This document shows, in pieces, positions 1-6,610 of a stretch of 64,000 bases of DNA. A program made the translations under genes and the position numbers. Each line of letters begins with the position of its first letter. The first letter of the stretch is position 1. The DNA is from Geoalkalibacter ferrihydriticus DSM 17813 (GTDB lineage Bacteria; Desulfobacterota; Desulfuromonadia; Desulfuromonadales; Geoalkalibacteraceae). The notes below the pieces were generated by a model. It was not told where the DNA came from and searched no databases. It saw only the letters and a list, made by a program, of their open reading frames with translations. Location of the stretch: contig NZ_JWJD01000001.1 in NCBI RefSeq assembly GCF_000820505.1, positions 1,321,337 to 1,385,336 of the forward strand, read 5' to 3'.

Positions 1-911
1 GCGAAGGCGGCGATATCCACGCCGTGGAGCGCGCGATGAATTCCCTGGTTAAGGCCAGGACCGAACAGCCCGCGAGCCGTCTGGAAATTGGCATGGAATT
101 CGTCGCCATGCGCGACAACCTGCGGGAACTGCCCCGCGCCATTCGGTGGGCGGCCGAGCGTGGTGCAAGTTTTGCCCTCATCACCCACATGCTGCCCTAC
201 GATGAAGAGCATGCGGTCCAGGCCGCCTATCCCACGGTAACTGCCGAAGCCTTGCAGTTGTTTCACAAGTGGCGGGACATCGCCCGAAATCAGGGTCTTG
301 ACATCCGACGCTACTTCAAGAGCCTGATCCGCTACGCCACCACGCGCAGCGAAGACGAACAGCGTCTCTACAAGCTGGTGGAACAGATGAGGAACGAGGC
401 GGTGGCGCAGGGAATCGTGCTTGATCTGCGCAGCCTGATGGCGGTGGATGAGGGCTTGCTTGACGAGGTGGCGGCGGTGTTTGCCGAAAGCCGGCGGGTG
501 GCCGCGGAGTGCGGGGTTGATCTGCGCCTGCCGGAAATTCTGCCCAAGCACCAGCGCAGCTGTGAGTTCGTGGAAGAGGGCGGGGCGTTTGTCGCCTGGG
601 ATGGCAAGGTTTATCCCTGCTATTTTCTCTGGCACCGCTTCAACTGCTACGCCATGGGTTGGGAGCAGAAGGTGCAGCCCAAGGTTTTCGGCGACCTCAA
701 CGAGAACGCGCTGCTTGATATCTGGAACGCCCCGGCCTTCCGGGATTTTCGCGCCAAGGTGATTCGCTACGACTACCCCTTCTGCTCCAATTGCGCCGTA
801 GCACCCTGCGACCTGGTGCAGGCCGAAAACTTCGAGCATGACTGCCACGCCCAGAGCGAACCCTGCGGCAGCTGCCTGTGGTGCATGGGGCTGTTTCAGT
901 GCCTGCGCTGA
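1..911 (+). CDS. Radical SAM/SPASM metalloenzyme maturase, C-terminal part (5' end outside window)
   Basis: The frame is open to the left edge, so this is the C-terminal part (about 300 residues) of a larger protein; the radical SAM CxxxCxxC motif lies off the window. What is visible is a helical half barrel followed by a cysteine-rich SPASM-like tail: YPCYF, then CSNCAVAPC, and finally C-G-S-C-L-W-C near the end, which would bind auxiliary Fe-S clusters. Such proteins in Geobacter-type genomes sit beside molybdenum or tungsten enzymes and are annotated as putative metalloenzyme maturases. The convergent fdhD-mobA neighbour (the two stop codons abut) supports a role in maturing formate dehydrogenase or the tungsten oxidoreductase. 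The family is confident; the substrate is unknown. Confidence 0.75.
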   Translation, partial: EGGDIHAVERAMNSLVKARTEQPASRLEIGMEFVAMRDNLRELPRAIRWAAERGASFALITHMLPYDEEHAVQAAYPTVTAEALQLFHKWRDIARNQGLDIRRYFKSLIRYATTRSEDEQRLYKLVEQMRNEAVAQGIVLDLRSLMAVDEGLLDEVAAVFAESRRVAAECGVDLRLPEILPKHQRSCEFVEEGGAFVAWDGKVYPCYFLWHRFNCYAMGWEQKVQPKVFGDLNENALLDIWNAPAFRDFRAKVIRYDYPFCSNCAVAPCDLVQAENFEHDCHAQSEPCGSCLWCMGLFQCLR

Positions 912-2333
912 TCAGGATTGCTGTTTCTGCAAGACCTGCGGCAGCTCGCCGGGCTGATCTGTGTGCTGCCCCGTGCGGCACTGGAAGTATTCCTCGGGGG
1001 TGTTGATGTTGCGGAAGCTCTTGCCCTCGGCGTCGTGTTGGGCAAGTTCGGCGAGGGCCACTTCGTGCACCTGCACGGCGGGAAAAAAGGCGACGATGCG
1101 TTTGCGGCCCTGGTCGAGGACTTGCTCGATGGCGGGCAGGCAGTTCTTATGATAGAGGGCGTGCAGGGGCTCGGGACCGCGCGGACTCTGGGGGATGACC
1201 ACCTCGCCTTGTTCGGCATGGGCGCAGAGATCACGGATGACATCTGGTTTGAGAAACGGCATGTCGCAGGCCACGGCGAAAATGCGCTCATGGCGAGCGT
1301 GGCACAGGCCTGAGTGAATGCCAGCCAGTGCGCCCTTGGCGTAGTAGATGTCGGGCACCTTGCGGCAGGGGATGTCTTGATAAAGGCTCGGCGAGTTGGT
1401 GACGATAATCACCTCGTCGAACAAAGCGCTCAGGCGCCGATAAATGTGATCGATGAAGCGCGCGCCCTCCACGGGCAACAGCGACTTGTCGCAACCCATG
1501 CGCCGGCTTTCGCCGCCGGCCAGAATGACGCCGGTGATGCCGGCGATTTTTTTATCGGGTACGCCGGGCGCGAGGCGCGCGGCGTGGCTGTACACCTCGA
1601 AGGTTTCACCCCGCACATAGCCGACCAGGGTGATGCCGGCCTGCTCGGCCAGCTCGATGGCTTTGTCGGTGGGCGAGGTGCGCGAGGCGATCAGGGCGAT
1701 GCCCAGAAAGGCGGCCTTCGCCACCATTTCCGTGGAAATACGCCCGGAAGTCACGAGTATGCGTCCCGCCAGGTCGATGCCGCGGAACAGGGCTTCGCCG
1801 GCGATGCGATCAAGGGTGTTGTGTCGGCCGAGATCCTCGGCAAACAGCATGAGCCTGACGCCGTCACCCACCGCGGCGGAATGAATGCCCCCGTGGCTGG
1901 CGTAGCTTTCGGCCTTGCGCGCGAGATCCTTCATTAACTGGAAGACCGCGGCAGGTGAGAATTTTTCGGCCGACACTGTTTCCGTCCGTGGCCTGAGGGT
2001 GCGTGCCAGGTTAAAGGTGATACCGGTACCGCAACCCGAGGTCAGCGTCGGCTTGAGGCGTTCGGGGATTGCGCCGCGCACCTGGACGCGGGCGCTTCCG
2101 AAATCGGCGCAAACGCCGAGGCTCAGAACCTCATCCATGCTGCTGATGAACCCTTGCAGCCGCAAAAAGCCCATGATCAGAAAGTTGAGTTGGTGAGGCG
2201 AGCTGATCAGCGTCGCCAGGGGGCGTTCGTTGACGATGAGTTCCAGGGGGTATTCCTGAACCAGGGGGCGCTCAAAGTTTTTGAACTGGTCGCGTTCAAA
2301 GCGAACGATGCCACGTCTCAAGCCTTTTTCCAT
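912..2333 (-). CDS. FdhD-MobA fusion: formate dehydrogenase sulfurtransferase joined to molybdopterin guanylyltransferase
   Basis: A 473-residue two-domain cytoplasmic protein. Residues 1 to about 265 are FdhD, which passes sulfur from IscS to the Mo/W cofactor of formate dehydrogenase (motifs SGCGTG, DLGRHN, TSGRIS). From about residue 270 comes a MobA-type nucleotidyltransferase (GVILAGGESRRMG) that attaches GMP to molybdopterin. Joining the two steps fits delivery of finished bis-MGD to FdhA. The ATG at 2333 is chosen because an AGGAG box sits 7 bases upstream; the frame extends further but unsupported. The FdhD loop that carries a CxxC pair in E. coli has only the first cysteine here (C-G-T-G). 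A sigma-54-type promoter precedes the gene. Confidence 0.9.
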   Translation of the reverse strand: MEKGLRRGIVRFERDQFKNFERPLVQEYPLELIVNERPLATLISSPHQLNFLIMGFLRLQGFISSMDEVLSLGVCADFGSARVQVRGAIPERLKPTLTSGCGTGITFNLARTLRPRTETVSAEKFSPAAVFQLMKDLARKAESYASHGGIHSAAVGDGVRLMLFAEDLGRHNTLDRIAGEALFRGIDLAGRILVTSGRISTEMVAKAAFLGIALIASRTSPTDKAIELAEQAGITLVGYVRGETFEVYSHAARLAPGVPDKKIAGITGVILAGGESRRMGCDKSLLPVEGARFIDHIYRRLSALFDEVIIVTNSPSLYQDIPCRKVPDIYYAKGALAGIHSGLCHARHERIFAVACDMPFLKPDVIRDLCAHAEQGEVVIPQSPRGPEPLHALYHKNCLPAIEQVLDQGRKRIVAFFPAVQVHEVALAELAQHDAEGKSFRNINTPEEYFQCRTGQHTDQPGELPQVLQKQQS

Positions 2334-2384
2334 GGTCGACTCCTGCCTTGTGTGCGGATCTGTCCGGCGATGCCGTAAACGGAA

Positions 2385-2400
2385 AGCAGAAACTGTGCCT
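2385..2400 (-). promoter_or_regulatory. Candidate sigma-54 (-24/-12) promoter of fdhD-mobA
   Basis: Reading the minus strand: AGGCAC-AGTTT-CTGC-T, against the consensus TGGCAC-N5-TTGC-W. The GG and GC dinucleotides have the exact spacing, and only positions 1 and 12 differ. Transcription would begin near 2375, about 40 bases before the ATG. Together with similar sites before fdhA1 and fdhA2 this suggests co-regulation. Confidence 0.6.
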
Positions 2401-2445
2401 TTTGCAAAAATGCTGTGTTTATGGGCTTTGCGGCCTGGATTGCGT

Positions 2446-2473
2446 AAAAAAGGGTGGGTCAAAATCACCCACC
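2446..2473 (-). terminator. Rho-independent terminator after fdhE
   Basis: On the minus strand GGTGGGT, a 7-base loop, ACCCACC, then C and six T. It lies 29 bases past the fdhE stop, so fdhD-mobA is likely transcribed from its own promoter. Confidence 0.75.
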
Positions 2474-2501
2474 TGGATCACAGCGGTATACAGGTCGCGG
2501 A

Positions 2502-3380
2502 TCAATGAGTATCCGAAGTTTTCTCTGCCCCGCCGGGGAAGTCGCGCTTGATTCGGGTGAAGCCTTCACGCTGGGCGAGCAGATCGAGATGCAGGGTGCT
2601 GACGTCTTCAATATCCATGGGCAGGTTCAGGCCCGCCTCGCGACTGTCGACCACCTTGAGGTAACTGTCGCATTTACGACAGACGTTGACGCGGTAGGCC
2701 TTGTCTTCGCCGGCGGTAAAATATTCCAGGGTCTTTTCATCGCGGTTGCCGCAACTGGTGCAGCTGCGCCGTGCGCCGGGCCAGTTTTCGCCGCAGGTGC
2801 CGCAGTGCAGGACCAGCCGCCCTTCGTCGCCCTGGAGTTCGCCCATGACCGGGACGCTTCCGCACAGGGGACAGTAGCCGTGCGGCCACTCGCCCTCGGG
2901 GGCGGCAAGCCCGTTTTCGCGAGCCTGGTGGAGCGCAAAGGAGCAGGCAAGGCCGATGATGTATTCGAGCACCGCGGGTTCGCAGGCAAGATCCTCGGCG
3001 GTCTTGGCGAACAGGGCGCGGTCGCGTTCCACATAGGCGCCGAATAGGGGTACGGGGTCAAGGCTCTGTTTTTTCAGGGATTCGTCGATATGCGCCAGCT
3101 CTTCCTGGCCCTGTTGCCCGTGGCGGTGCAAAACCGCGATGAGATCGCGCAGAAAGGTGCGGGTGCGGGCAGGGTTGACGTCAAAGCTTTCGGCCGTGAG
3201 CAGGGGAAAGCCCTGTTCAAAATGGGTGGGCTCCGTTTTCGGTGCGAGTTTCAGAAATGGTTCGTTCTGTTCGGCGAGAAATGCGTAGAGGCTGCCGTAA
3301 AAATCGAATATTTCAGAAAATTGCGGGCGAATGCGGCGCAGGTCATTTAACCGGCGGCGACGTTGTTCAATATACTCCAT
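2502..3380 (-). CDS. fdhE: Formate dehydrogenase accessory protein FdhE
   Basis: A 292-residue rubredoxin-fold chaperone that binds the FdhA catalytic subunit during maturation, before or during Tat export. The diagnostic cysteine pairs are present: CPLCGS, CGTCGENW, CTSCGN and CRKCDSY, which bind iron in the family. The ATG at 3380 has GAGGAG 8 bases upstream; an in-frame GTG three codons earlier overlaps that box and is less likely. It is the last gene of the probable fdhABC-dsb-peroxidase-fdhE unit (37 bases after the peroxidase) and is followed by a terminator. Length is normal for the family. Confidence 0.92.
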   Translation of the reverse strand: MEYIEQRRRRLNDLRRIRPQFSEIFDFYGSLYAFLAEQNEPFLKLAPKTEPTHFEQGFPLLTAESFDVNPARTRTFLRDLIAVLHRHGQQGQEELAHIDESLKKQSLDPVPLFGAYVERDRALFAKTAEDLACEPAVLEYIIGLACSFALHQARENGLAAPEGEWPHGYCPLCGSVPVMGELQGDEGRLVLHCGTCGENWPGARRSCTSCGNRDEKTLEYFTAGEDKAYRVNVCRKCDSYLKVVDSREAGLNLPMDIEDVSTLHLDLLAQREGFTRIKRDFPGGAEKTSDTH

Positions 3381-3417
3381 GCTAGACACTCCTCTTATTT
3401 ATGACCGGGTTTCGGCA

Positions 3418-4470
3418 TCAGGGAAGCACCGGCGGGCCTACCACCGGAACCGTTCCCGACAGGCTGGTTAAAAAAGCGAGCAGATCGGCTTTTTCCTCGG
3501 CCGTCAACTCCAGGGGCTGCAACAATCTCGATTTGTCGGGATCCTCGCCGCCGCCACGGTTGTAAAAGGCAATGACCGCTTCCAGGGTCGCGATGCTGCC
3601 GTTGTGCATATAGGGAGCGGTGTCCGCGACCTGGCGCAGGGGCGGTGTGCGAAAGGCGCCCAGGTCCTCCGGGTTGTGGGTGACGGCATAACGCCCCGGG
3701 TCGCGATCGCTGCGCTCCAGGCCCATCTGCACCTGAAAGAAATGGCGGGCGGCACGCCGTTGCGTATCTTTGCGCAGCTCCTCAGTTTCACCCACCCCCG
3801 TATTGTGAAACTTCTGGTCGGATAGCAGAGAGCCGCTGTGGCAACGATGACAGTTGGCTTTGCCGTAAAACAGTGCCATGCCGCTCCGCGCCGCATTGCT
3901 CAGGGCATCAGGGTTGCCTTTCAGATACAGATCGAAGGGTGAATCACGCACGATGAGGCTGCGCTGGAAGTCAGCCAGAGCCGAGGCAATCGATGCGCGC
4001 GTGATTTCACTGTCGTAGGCCTGGCGAAAAAGCTCGGGATATCCTGGGGTTTCACGCAGCTTCTCGACCATGAAGTCCAGATGCAGGTTCATCTCGAAGG
4101 ATGAGTGGATCGGACCTTCGGCCTGCTGCTCAAGGCTCTCACTGCGCCCGTCCCAGAGAAAGGTATGAAGATAGGCGACATTGATCAGGCTCTGGGTGTG
4201 TCGCCAGTGCCTGGTTGTCGGATAAGCTCCTGACAGAGCGCGGCCGTCGCCATAGGCCCGCTGGGGGTCGTGGCAGACGGCGCAACTCATGGTGCCGTCG
4301 CCCGAAAGGCGCCGGTCGAAAAATAGCATGCGTCCCAGCTCCACGCGTTCGGCGGGCGGCGCCTGCAATTGCGCCAGGGGCGCGGGAAGCTTGACCTCGG
4401 GCGCGGCAAGAGCCGGGCAGGTTGCGCCGAACCCTATCAGCAGCAATGCCAAGGAGATGAACCAGCGCAT
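3418..4470 (-). CDS. Diheme cytochrome c peroxidase / MauG family protein
   Basis: A 350-residue exported protein with a signal peptide over about the first 22 residues (cut near ALA-AP). It carries two c-type haem sites, CAVCHD and CHRCHS, the hallmark of bacterial diheme peroxidases, which reduce hydrogen peroxide with electrons from small cytochromes or, in MauG-type members, oxidise protein side chains. The ATG at 4470 has GGGAGACT 8 bases upstream inside the end of the preceding selenoprotein gene (4-base gap), so the two are co-transcribed. Its place inside a formate dehydrogenase operon is unusual and suggests protection of oxygen- or peroxide-sensitive selenoenzymes; that purpose is inference. 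Confidence 0.88.
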   Translation of the reverse strand: MRWFISLALLLIGFGATCPALAAPEVKLPAPLAQLQAPPAERVELGRMLFFDRRLSGDGTMSCAVCHDPQRAYGDGRALSGAYPTTRHWRHTQSLINVAYLHTFLWDGRSESLEQQAEGPIHSSFEMNLHLDFMVEKLRETPGYPELFRQAYDSEITRASIASALADFQRSLIVRDSPFDLYLKGNPDALSNAARSGMALFYGKANCHRCHSGSLLSDQKFHNTGVGETEELRKDTQRRAARHFFQVQMGLERSDRDPGRYAVTHNPEDLGAFRTPPLRQVADTAPYMHNGSIATLEAVIAFYNRGGGEDPDKSRLLQPLELTAEEKADLLAFLTSLSGTVPVVGPPVLP

Positions 4471-4474
4471 CTTT

Positions 4475-5065
4475 TTAGTCTCCCGTGGATTTTGCTTTCG
4501 CAAGTTCTTCATCGATGATTTTTTTGAAATCTTCGAAAGGGCGCTCTCCCACAATCTTGCGGCCGTTGATGAAGAACGTGGGTGTCTGGTAGATGTCGAG
4601 CTTTTGTGCCAAATCCACATCCTGGTTGATCCGTGCCAGATATTTTTCTCCGTCCAGTTCGCGGGTAAAGCGCGCCACATCCAGATTCAACTCGCCCGCA
4701 TAGCCGACGAGGCTGTCGCGGTCAAGCCGTTTGCGCTCCAGCATCAGGTCGTGCATTTCCCAGAATTTTCCTTGAGCCCGTGCCGCTTCTGCGGCCTGGG
4801 CGGACAGGTGCGCATAGTCGCGGTAGCGATAGGGGTGATGGATGATCGCCAGCCGCACCTGATCGCCGTATTCCTCAATCACCCGATTGACGGTCGGACC
4901 GACCGCCTGACAGAAGGGTCATTGAAAATCGAGAAATTCGATGATGGTGACCGGCGCATCGGCGGGGCCGCGCACCGGCGCCCGGTCGAGGGGAATGTCG
5001 ACGGCCGCCGCGGCCGTCGCCCACAACAAGATCAGTAAAACTAAACAGAATTTCTTTCCATGCAT
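4475..5065 (-). CDS. Selenocysteine-containing DsbA-like thioredoxin-fold protein (UGA read-through)
   Basis: The reading frame is interrupted only by TGA at 4919-4921, which falls exactly at the first cysteine of the CxxC redox motif: D-F-Q-U-P-F-C-Q (Sec49, Cys52). The protein of 196 residues has a signal peptide (about residues 1-21), a thioredoxin fold with a helical insert, and the cis-proline loop (YQTPTFFING), typical of DsbA-like periplasmic oxidoreductases. Just after the TGA a perfect hairpin (CGGTCG-GTC-CGACCG) fits a bacterial SECIS. Two formate dehydrogenases in the same island also need Sec, so the cell has the insertion machinery. The ATG at 5065 has GGAGG 8 bases upstream. A pseudogene is the alternative but would not explain the motif placement. 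Confidence 0.9.
4889..4907 (-). promoter_or_regulatory. bSECIS hairpin of the Sec DsbA-like gene
   Basis: Starting 12 bases after the UGA, the mRNA can fold into an 8-bp stem (GGCGGUCG pairing with CGACCGUC, one G-U) with loop GUC. A short stem with GU in a small loop at this distance is what bacterial SelB recognises. Confidence 0.7.
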
Positions 5066-5080
5066 TGGGGAACCTCCGAA

Positions 5081-5155
5081 ACGAAAGAATGGACGGGCAT
5101 GAGCCAGTTCAATCATACCAGTTGATTGTACCCGGTTCACCCCGTCCATTTCGTT
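5081..5155 (-). promoter_or_regulatory. Long inverted repeat in the leader of the dsb-peroxidase-fdhE genes
   Basis: The 120-base gap between fdhC and the Sec DsbA-like gene holds near-complementary arms ACGAAAGAATGGACGGG (5081-5097) and CCCGTCCATTTCGTT (5141-5155), with a smaller nested pair CAATCA (5110-5115) and TGATTG (5123-5128). The transcript could fold into a long hairpin ending just before the ribosome binding site. No T-run follows, so it is not an ordinary terminator. Confidence 0.5.
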
Positions 5156-5185
5156 CATTATGGCTACTTAGTCGTTAATGATGCT

Positions 5186-5797
5186 TTAGCCTTTTTCAAC
5201 TTTACGGTACCATTTGCTGGCGTGCATTTTCGCCCAGCTTTTGGTGACGGTGCCGTAGAGCATGCTGGAAATCGTCCCCGGGTTGCCTAGAGTCGTCAGA
5301 TAGATATGCACGATGGCTGCTATCACGAACAGAACGAAGAACAGGCTGTGTAGAAGCAGCGAGTATTGAACCAGACTGCGTCCCAGGCCGTCCGCGAACC
5401 ACAGGACAAGACCGGTGAGGCCCATGATCAGCGTCGCGAACAAGGAAAAGACACCGAACAGTTTTTGGCCGCAATTGAATTTGCCCTGAGGAATATGCTC
5501 ATGCCCCTTGGACAGGTACCCCCCGCATTTTTTCATCCACAGCAGGTCGTCCTGGTCAAAAGTGAAGAGTTCCTTCAAGTGGTTGAAGGCCAGCAGCAGC
5601 GACGAGGTGAAAAACACCAAGCCCGCCCACTTGTGAATCAGCATGGACTGATGTGGCCCGCCGAAGAAGTCGAAGTAGCCATAGAAGGTGTGAGCGTAAA
5701 GGCCCAGCCCGGTAAAGACCAGCAGAAAAAAGGCCACCACCATGAACCAGTGCAGGACCCGCTCGACGACATTGAAGCGCTCAACAAATCTGCTCAT
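5186..5797 (-). CDS. Formate dehydrogenase gamma subunit, cytochrome b556 type (FdnI-like)
   Basis: A 203-residue integral membrane protein with four predicted membrane helices and conserved histidines (for example ERVLHWF, IHKWAG, LLHSLFF, IVHIYL) that bind two b-haems. It takes electrons from the beta subunit and passes them to quinone. It begins 3 bases after fdhB1, in the order alpha-beta-gamma. Length matches FdnI/FdoI. The gap of 120 bases to the next gene contains a structured leader. Function is well supported by family and context. Confidence 0.92.
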   Translation of the reverse strand: MSRFVERFNVVERVLHWFMVVAFFLLVFTGLGLYAHTFYGYFDFFGGPHQSMLIHKWAGLVFFTSSLLLAFNHLKELFTFDQDDLLWMKKCGGYLSKGHEHIPQGKFNCGQKLFGVFSLFATLIMGLTGLVLWFADGLGRSLVQYSLLLHSLFFVLFVIAAIVHIYLTTLGNPGTISSMLYGTVTKSWAKMHASKWYRKVEKG

Positions 5798-5800
5798 GGA

Positions 5801-6604
5801 TTATGCCCCTTTCTGCGGAGTGTCGTGCTCGTTGTTGTCCATCTCATCATCATGTCTGCGGCCGTAATCCTCCAGTTTATTTGGTCCGAAGGTCACGTAA
5901 TGCAGCAGTGCCGCGCCGACGGCGCCCCAGAAGCCGAGGATGCCTAAGGGCTTGACGACGTCCTTCCACAGGAAGACGGAGGCCGGAATGGCCGGTTTCG
6001 CCGGCAGGTTGTAGGTCTCGGGTGAATCCTCGAGGATGTAGACGGCGCCCAGACCCTTGAGGTCGTTCTCGCCGTAGACCTTTTTCCCTGCGGCCTTGGC
6101 TTCGGCGATAAGCGTGTCGCGGTCGCCAAAGCGCAGGGTCTGCGTCGGGCAAGACTTGACGCAGGCCGGAGCCATGCCGTTGGCGATGCGGTCGATGCAG
6201 GCATGGCACTTGGTGACCTTCTTGCGCGCGTCGTAGCGTGGCACGTCGAAGGGGCAGCCGTTGACGCAGTAGTGGCACTCGATGCACTTGTTCTGATCAA
6301 AGCCCACCATCCCGTCGGGAGTGTGGTAGAGGGCACCTGCCGAGGGGCAGACTTTGACGCAGCCGGCGTCGGCGCAGTGCATGCAGCGTTTGTTGAGAAA
6401 CAGCCAACGCAGATCATCGCCGTTTTCCTGTTCAATGAACTTGATCTGGTTGTAGAGCTGCGGCGTGAGCTGCGGCGGATTTTCATAGCTGCCGCGGTTG
6501 ACCGTCGCGTCAGGTTCAAGTTTGTTCCACTGTTTGCAGCCGACCTGGCAGGCGCGGCAAGCGATGCAGCGACTCATGTCGATTAGAAATGCTTTTCTTG
6601 CCAT
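5801..6604 (-). CDS. Formate dehydrogenase beta subunit, four [4Fe-4S] clusters (FdnH-like)
   Basis: A 267-residue electron-transfer subunit. Four cysteine clusters are visible: CIACRACQVGC, CMHCADAGCVKVC, CIECHYCVNGC and CHACID followed by CVKSC. A hydrophobic segment near residues 225-245 (LGILGFWGAVGAALLHYV) anchors it to the membrane, as in FdnH. It links the periplasmic alpha subunit to the cytochrome b. It starts 6 bases after the fdhA1 stop with an AAAAGGGGG box upstream. The charged, aspartate-rich C-terminus lies in the cytoplasm by analogy with FdnH. Confidence 0.93.
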   Translation of the reverse strand: MARKAFLIDMSRCIACRACQVGCKQWNKLEPDATVNRGSYENPPQLTPQLYNQIKFIEQENGDDLRWLFLNKRCMHCADAGCVKVCPSAGALYHTPDGMVGFDQNKCIECHYCVNGCPFDVPRYDARKKVTKCHACIDRIANGMAPACVKSCPTQTLRFGDRDTLIAEAKAAGKKVYGENDLKGLGAVYILEDSPETYNLPAKPAIPASVFLWKDVVKPLGILGFWGAVGAALLHYVTFGPNKLEDYGRRHDDEMDNNEHDTPQKGA

Positions 6605-6610
6605 CGTTTA

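Noticed and set aside
4919..4921. TGA in the DsbA-like gene read as a nonsense mutation or frameshift
   Set aside because: It falls exactly on the active-site Cys codon, is followed by a SECIS-type hairpin, and the frame is intact on both sides.
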